From assembly GCA_033439265.1 (NCBI GenBank), contig JAVTVX010000004.1, positions 10,458,201 to 10,522,200 on the forward strand: a stretch of DNA of 64,000 nt. Direction: 5' to 3'. The DNA comes from Dillenia suffruticosa. Taxonomy: Eukaryota; Streptophyta; Magnoliopsida; Dilleniales; Dilleniaceae. Shown here piece after piece: positions 58,431 to 64,000 of the stretch; position 1 is the stretch's first letter, and every line of letters starts with the position of its first letter. The position numbers and the translations under genes were made by a program. The notes under the pieces were generated by a model that was not told the origin of the DNA, did no database searches, and saw only the letters and a program-made list of their open reading frames with translations.

Positions 58431-58673
58431 CTATCATTTGAACAAATGCACATAAACTTAGAATAATTTCAAACTTGATATGTATATATATATGTCAAAA
58501 TAGTTGAGCCTCTAAGGCTTCTACAACCTCGGTGTACAAAGATGTCATAGAGGTATCATGTCGACATAAGGGAACACAACATAAAATACCTATACGACTG
58601 ATACAATGTTGACATCCTCGAAACAAGTGGAAATACGAATAGAGATCCTATTCTATAGGATCAGGAGGAGTAC
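58431..58673 (-). other. Intron-like segment between gag and protease (minus element)
   Basis: 243 bp, GTACTCCTCCTGATCC...AAATGATAG on the minus strand, at exactly the position of 29103-29348, with the same GGTACT at both edges, the same early TAG, and a length again divisible by three. Its presence in two diverged copies shows it belonged to their common ancestor. Confidence 0.5.
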
Positions 58674-60045
58674 CCATGATGATGTCGGGATTCGCCTGGG
58701 CATCCTCCTGCGTCATGGCATAAACCCGGGCTTGAGCCCTAGGTTACTGTCGTGCTTGGGTTTGTACTGTGTTACTCCCGGTGGTCACCTTGGGAGTAGA
58801 AACTGCTGGCCGAGTAAGCTGTCCCTACTGTCCCATACGAGGAGTACTAGTGTGGCTCAGTAAATTCTGTCCTCCGAGTCCTAACTCAGGGCAAGAACTC
58901 CTAGACCGTTACTGAACAAGCTCCACTCGGATGGGACCGACTGCACCTGTGGCAATAAGGGTGCCGCTGAGTAGTAAACTATGCAGGGTGAGTCGGAGCG
59001 GGCTGTCTAAACCCCTGGGAGTACTGTCCCCGTCCCAGCTCAGAAAATCCAGATCCAAATCTGCCTCTGTGCGAACTAGATCCCCTACCCCTCTTGGAGT
59101 TCTTGACAAAAGGAGACTGCTCTTTCTTTCTTTTCTGCTCTCTACTCTCTACTCTCTCTCTACCTAGCCTCTGCACGGACCAAGGCCTTCGCGCGGTGAG
59201 CAGAGTCTATCACCTCAACCAGTATAAACTGTGGAGTAACAGTCATATACCTCTTTATGCTGAGGCTAAGACCGTCCTCGAATTTGAAGCGCAAATACTG
59301 AGGTGTGGCCAGATCTGGTACAAATACGACAAGTTTCCACATGTCTGTCTCATACTCCGAGATAGATCTGGACCCCTGTGTAAGCCATCCCAACTCTGAC
59401 CTCATCCGGTCTTGTGGTAGAGTGGGAAGAATCTGCGGTCAATAAGGGCCGCCTCATCAGTAAGGGCCTCCTACCATATGGGGCCTCTCCTTCTAATAAT
59501 CGCTGTATCACTTTCAGGCAGAGCTCATCTCCAATCCCCAGATCAGTCAAAATCCTACGGGTGCGGTTGATCCAATGCTTGGCTGTCGTAGTATCACCAA
59601 GCTCAGTGAAATCGGTGCACCCCAGCTGACGGGCCTCCTTAACCAACTGAGTCAACTCATGTACCCGTCTAAGAGCAGCCGATGTGGTCTCACTCGGGTG
59701 GGACAAAGTAAAAGGACCAACTACTGGCGGTGGAACTGGTGCCGAAGGAACTAACGCTGCTGTAGGTGCAGGCGCCGCTGTAGGAGGTGATGAGGGCGGA
59801 ATCTGTATTCCATGCGAAGCGTACCACTCGTACACCTGCCAAAAGGTGTCGAGTGTGGGTACGGGAGTCTCAGCCTGAGCAGCTGGCTGAGTAGGTGCCG
59901 GTGGTGGCATGCGAGTCGAGGTACAATTCATAAAGGATAATTCCTCTGATACTCGTGGGGTCACGGGTGCCTGAGGTGCATCTGGCACTAACAGACCCTC
60001 AAGTGATGCGAATCTAGCACCTCTCCTACCACGTCTAGGTGTCAT
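58674..60045 (-). pseudogene. Gypsy gag (minus element), disabled
   Basis: Starts MTPRRGRRGARFASLEGLLV at 60045. It carries the proline-rich linker, the Gag domain (TRRILTDLGIGDELCLKVIQ, LLEGEAP), broken near 59450 by an indel, and the basic tract REQKRKKEQSPF. The zinc-knuckle region around 58900 is damaged: the CFYCGKPGH block is largely deleted. Unlike the plus-strand copy, the codon after GLGG is CAG, so the family frame runs on towards NPDIIMG at the intron-like segment. Several frameshifts and stops make it non-functional. Confidence 0.8.
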
Positions 60046-60338
60046 AATTCTACAAAAAGGATATACTTTTATTAGATAGACATTCATAAATCAGGGTTAG
60101 TTTCTCCATAGCTAACCCCCTAAAAGAATTGAACTATAATTCAAGGCAATTGGATGTGAAAATAATGGGTTAGATGCGTCATGTATCCAACTCCCATAAC
60201 ATAGATGAACTCATATACCTATGACCATGTACTGGGACTTCATGACTATATGAAACTCTCATGCATTGAGGACTTTAAACACAAACACGCACGGGAATGT
60301 TTTCAAGACTCTCTTCCTACATAGCTTTCAACCAAGTC

Positions 60339-60350
60339 GCTCTGAGACCA
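60339..60350 (-). promoter_or_regulatory. tRNA-Met PBS of minus gypsy element (mutated)
   Basis: TGGTCTCAGAGC on the minus strand, eight bases from the LTR end; one base differs from the match at 34201. Confidence 0.75.
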
Positions 60351-62270
60351 ATCCAACTGTCACGCCTCGAACCGGGATCGTGAACAGCCGCCTGTTATCC
60401 TGAACGCCAGCCATATTTTTACAGAAAATCAGGCAGAATCTCCCCATATTTTGGAGGTTTTCCAAATACAATTTATCTTATATAAATCACAACCATCCTG
60501 TAATATAATCAAATGGCCATCCCGGCCTTTCCAAAAATCAACCAATCTCACAACTAACATCCAGATAACGCAAGGCTATAAAAATTTTCAACAACCTAGC
60601 TACAGACCTCTACTGCCATGCTCCCGTCAAAGGCATGGACAGTCGCCAGTCGCCTCTCCTGTGATTTAGAGGTGGCATCGAGCGATCCTAGAGTACACTT
60701 CTAAGACATAACACATTTCCAAGTACATACGTAATGAAAAAGAAATGCCTCAATGCAATGTTATGCAGTGACATGAGAGTTCTATAATTTAAATGTCCAT
60801 ATCTATATAGTCGTCCCAGAATTATAAAATGGTCATCTATAGACCTCAAAATACATATACATCACCAATACAAATTTGCAGTAGAAATACACAATAACTC
60901 CTCAAGTTCAGACCGAATCTCCCAAAGATACTGAGCGACCTAAAAGCAACGCTCCTTATCAAATACTATCTCTGAAATAAAAGGGAAATGAGGGGTGAGT
61001 ACTCGAAAAACAATACTCAGTGAGTGAGTGGGTCAATACAATCGTCTAATATGAAATGTAAAACTAGAGTGCCAAAACATAAGTATATAAATCATATTTC
61101 AAGTCATCATGTTTTTCATTTCAACAATATATCATTAGCACGCATTTCAAGTCAAATATGCATTCAAAGCACTGTCATTAAAATCATAGAGCTGCCAGCC
61201 GAAAGAGTCCTGGCAGAGGTCTACCGTGACCTATGACAGGAGCACCGGGGGTGTTATATGCAAATTTATTTAAAGTGCTCTCTACCTCGGCGTTGGCGAC
61301 GAACCTCGTCCAAGTGCTAGACTTGGAGAGGATATCCAAATCCAAATCCAAATCCTCCCCCTTTCGGGTTCAACCTGGCTAGTGCCGTGTCGATAATCAA
61401 ATCACGACAACTCGTGGGATACCCCAGGCCTAGGCATATCCGAACGCCACCAAAACGTCTCTCACGGTGTCCTTCCTAGCTACGGAACAATACATATCAA
61501 AACCCTTAAGGCCAAAACCAATATGATATCAAAATGTGCCGAAATCAGGTTCACAAACCAAATGCAACATATAGCATAAAATGGCACATTATACGTTTCA
61601 ACACATGGATGCATAATTTCCATATGTCAACACTGTTTTTGGACACTCCATCGGTTCACAAAAATCAATTTCAAAACCAGTCAAAACATTTTTAACACGA
61701 TACAAATCATACTCTTTTATCACATATTGTAAAACAGGGGTTACATATTAAACAAAAGAATTGAAATAAATCTCACTTATAGTATACGGGAGGGTGATCA
61801 CTCTCTATTTTCAAAACCAATTCAAATCTGACCGCTTGAGTCTCCAATGAGATTTTCCTAATTAGTCATCACAATTCGATATCAAATGAGGGTCTAGTAA
61901 TGGATCTTCAATTTCTTTCTAACCAATACTACCTAATTTGACAAAGTTTATCCAAAGGCTGAAGAGATTTCATTTCTCTCACCTAGGGCTCCTCGGATCT
62001 CAGATCTAGCTGAATGTTTCCAAATTCGAAACAATTGTGAACAATTTAAGTCCAATTACTAAAGAAATTCGAAAACCTAATATGAAAATCGAAACTTTGA
62101 GTCATTTACCTTCGCAAAGGCTCACGGACTATCGCGGGCTGGCGCGCTCCTGGGCTAGGACTAGGGCTTGCGCTCGTGAGCTGGAGCGCTCGGGCTGGAG
62201 CGTGCAGTGTGCTTGTGCAGAGGTACACAAGGGCGTGCTCGTGTAGAGGAACCAATTCTGGGGCGCGCAG

Positions 62271-62398
62271 GGGCACGCTGGCGCTCGTGCAGGAGTGTGC
62301 AGAGGTGCGCAGGGGCGCGCTGACGCTCGTACAGGAGTGTGTAGAGGCACGCAGGGGCACGCTGGCACTCGTACAAGAGCGTGCAGATGCGTGCAAGG
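62271..62398. repeat. ~42-bp minisatellite in LTR
   Basis: About three tandem units of the type GGGGCACGCTGGCGCTCGTG followed by CAGGAGTGTGCAGAGG. The equivalent stretch of the LTR at 1-1588 has about one unit (1226-1275), so the array changed size after the two were copied. Confidence 0.75.
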
Positions 62399-62561
62399 GC
62401 CCGCTAGGGTTCACGCTCGGGAGAGCGCAGTCACGCGCTCTGGCGCTGTTACGCACGCTGGTGCACTCGCGGTTGTGTAGGGATCACGCTCGGTCGAGGA
62501 TGGTAGCGGGAGAGAGAGGGACGCGGTGGTGGGGAGATCGGGAGAAGAGAGAAGAAAAAAA

Positions 62562-62622
62562 GAAGATGAAGAAGAAGAAGAAGAAGAAGAAGAAGAAGAA
62601 GAAGAAGAAGAAGAAGAAGAAG
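62562..62622. repeat. (GAA)n microsatellite in LTR
   Basis: About 20 GAA units with one GAT interruption, where the LTR copy ending at 1588 has only four or five. Confidence 0.9.
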
Positions 62623-62772
62623 GAGAAGGAGAAGGAGGCGGCAGCAGCAATTACGCGGTGGAGCGCGCTGTGGCCGCAGGGGAGGAGAGGGAGGCGGAAT
62701 CGGGGAGAGAGAGAGATGAAGTGAGAGAGAGAAGGATTGGAGCTAAAAGCCCTAATCCCCAATTGGGCGGGG

Positions 62773-62801
62773 GTGCTGCGTTTTGTCTCAAAACGCAGCA
62801 C
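62773..62801. other. LTR-tip hairpin
   Basis: Perfect 13-bp arms, GTGCTGCGTTTTG and CAAAACGCAGCAC, around a TCT loop, 37-65 bp inside the LTR tip. Equivalent hairpins are at 1526-1554, 32812-32840, 45631-45659, 52762-52790 and 54507-54535. Confidence 0.7.
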
Positions 62802-62837
62802 TCCGCTACTGTATATATATATTTTTTTGGTGTTACA

Positions 62838-64000
62838 TTAATCCTACAAGTAGTTTAACAAAATTTGACAATAAAGTAATCCAAAATTTTCGTCCCAATT
62901 TTGTCAAAGGCAGAACATCATATAATTTTATTTTTCAAGTTATTTGATTAATTTTGTTAAACCTATCATATCATCCTCCAACCATAATGAGACAATGAAT
63001 TTTATTTGAATTTGATGGTAAGGTGGTTTGATTTTCCTAACACAAAGTCAATTTAATTTAATAATTGTTTTAGATTGTTTTTGTTTAAATAAAAGCAAAC
63101 AAAGAGAGTAAAAAAGAAAAAAAAAGAGAAATAGACATATAGTAAGTAAGCAACATGATAATTTGGCGCTAAAACTAAATTTTTCGCAGTTGAAACAAAA
63201 AACAAATAAAAAATTTTGGCGGCTGATTAATACCAAAATGTAAAATGTTTTTGGGATTTTAACAAAATTTACAGCCTAATTTTTGTGAGAATTGCTAGGT
63301 TGATTAAATATTATTATAATTTTTAAATAATAATATTAATAATTTAAAATAATAATACATAAATTAATAATTTAATAATATATTAATTTACGGGGCACTT
63401 CCATGCGTGCATGCCCCATACTAGGGTGCCCGCGCTGGCGCTTGCATGCGTTGTTGCCCTACGCGGGGGCATATGCTACTCGTGCCATGCGGGCACCCAT
63501 GCACACATTTGCATGGGCCACCATGCATGCCACGTAGGCGTCCGTGTAGGCATGCGTCATGGGGCGAGCACCGCCCTTTCAATCAATAATACTATAATTA
63601 ATATATAAAAAATTTTAAATATGAATTATGTAGAATAATGGTATAATTAATATTATTAATTTAAATAATGTAATAATATAAAATTGAATATTTTTAATGT
63701 AATTTAGTAATAATATTATAACATAACATAGTAACAATGTTGTAATGTTGTAGTAATAGTTGGTAACATAAACAAAAATACAAATGAAAATATAAAATCT
63801 TTAATAATATAATAAAAAAAAAGAGTGGCAGATTAAGATGAAATTAAACTCTAAGATGGTAAAAACTTGATGATCTAAATGCGATAAAAAGGTTAAAAAA
63901 AATAAGAAAAATTGACGGGCTTTTGAAAATTTTGAAAATTTATTTGGGCGGTAAAATAAACCAAATATTTTATAAATCATTCCTCTGAACCCTCTTTCCC
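62838..64000. mobile_element. CACTA-like element, second copy (runs off the window)
   Basis: Near-identical to 1589-2786 in order and orientation, including the GC-rich island (63390-63580, about 30 bp shorter than at 2150-2365). No coding capacity. The rest lies beyond the window. Confidence 0.7.

Larger units (their letters stand above)
60358..62837 (-). mobile_element. Gypsy 5' LTR, full length (2480 bp)
   Basis: The only complete main-family LTR in the window: TGTAACACC (tip at 62837) to GGTTCGAGGCGTGACA (60358). It carries the tip hairpin, a GAA microsatellite, a GC-rich minisatellite zone and the unique 3' half. The 5 bp outside the tip are TTAAT, the same as next to the LTR at 1588, so both LTRs occupy one ancestral insertion site. 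Confidence 0.92.

Noticed and set aside
1..64000. CRISPR arrays, rRNA genes, bacterial operons or defence systems
   Set aside because: Nothing with regular direct repeats and unique spacers, and no conserved rRNA or prokaryotic gene; the tandem repeats are minisatellites in plant transposons.

Overview
This window is a transposon-dominated stretch of a flowering-plant nuclear genome. The evidence is Ty3/gypsy and Ty1/copia elements primed by initiator tRNA-Met, CACTA (En/Spm) DNA transposons with a TNP2-type transposase, methylation-type C-to-T decay of their reading frames, and a plant-specific X8 (CBM43) gene with GT-AG introns. The species cannot be named from the sequence. No bacterial features, CRISPR arrays or rRNA genes were seen.

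Layout. 1-1588 is a gypsy LTR (minus) inside a CACTA-like element ending at 4079. 4443-6746 is the 5' part of a copia element, into which a CACTA element (6750 to about 11527) inserted; its transposase is broken. A second copy of the same copia interior (11525-16159) carries gag and protease relics. 16165-19979 is a 3.8-kb solo gypsy LTR with a perfect 5-bp target duplication. 21765-25560 is a copia element (minus) lacking its gag end. 25563-37827 is a plus-strand gypsy array, LTR-internal-LTR-internal-LTR. 37828-40186 is AT-rich DNA around a GC-rich island. 40187-40703 is the only gene that looks intact: a small secreted X8-domain protein. 41975-49510 is a large fold-back of X8 gene relics, one arm of which was later hit by a solo gypsy LTR (42959-45682). 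51998-54240 is a copia LTR cut by a gypsy LTR. 54241-62837 is a minus-strand gypsy element broken by a small non-autonomous LTR element (55216-57151). 62838-64000 repeats the CACTA-like DNA of the first 2.8 kb.

The gypsy family looks like a Tekay/Del-type chromovirus: tRNA-Met primer site, Gag with a zinc knuckle, protease-RT-RNase H-integrase order, a degenerate chromodomain-like C-terminus, and LTRs of 2.5 kb or more. The most interesting observation is a 243-246-bp GT...AG segment between gag and protease. It is present at the same place in both copies that reach this point. It holds a shared in-frame stop, and its precise removal would fuse Gag to Pol in frame. This could be a splice switch between Gag and Gag-Pol, or an old insertion. 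Other notable structures are the X8 fold-back, a covarying hairpin at the LTR tip, and the 2.8-kb duplication at the two ends of the window.
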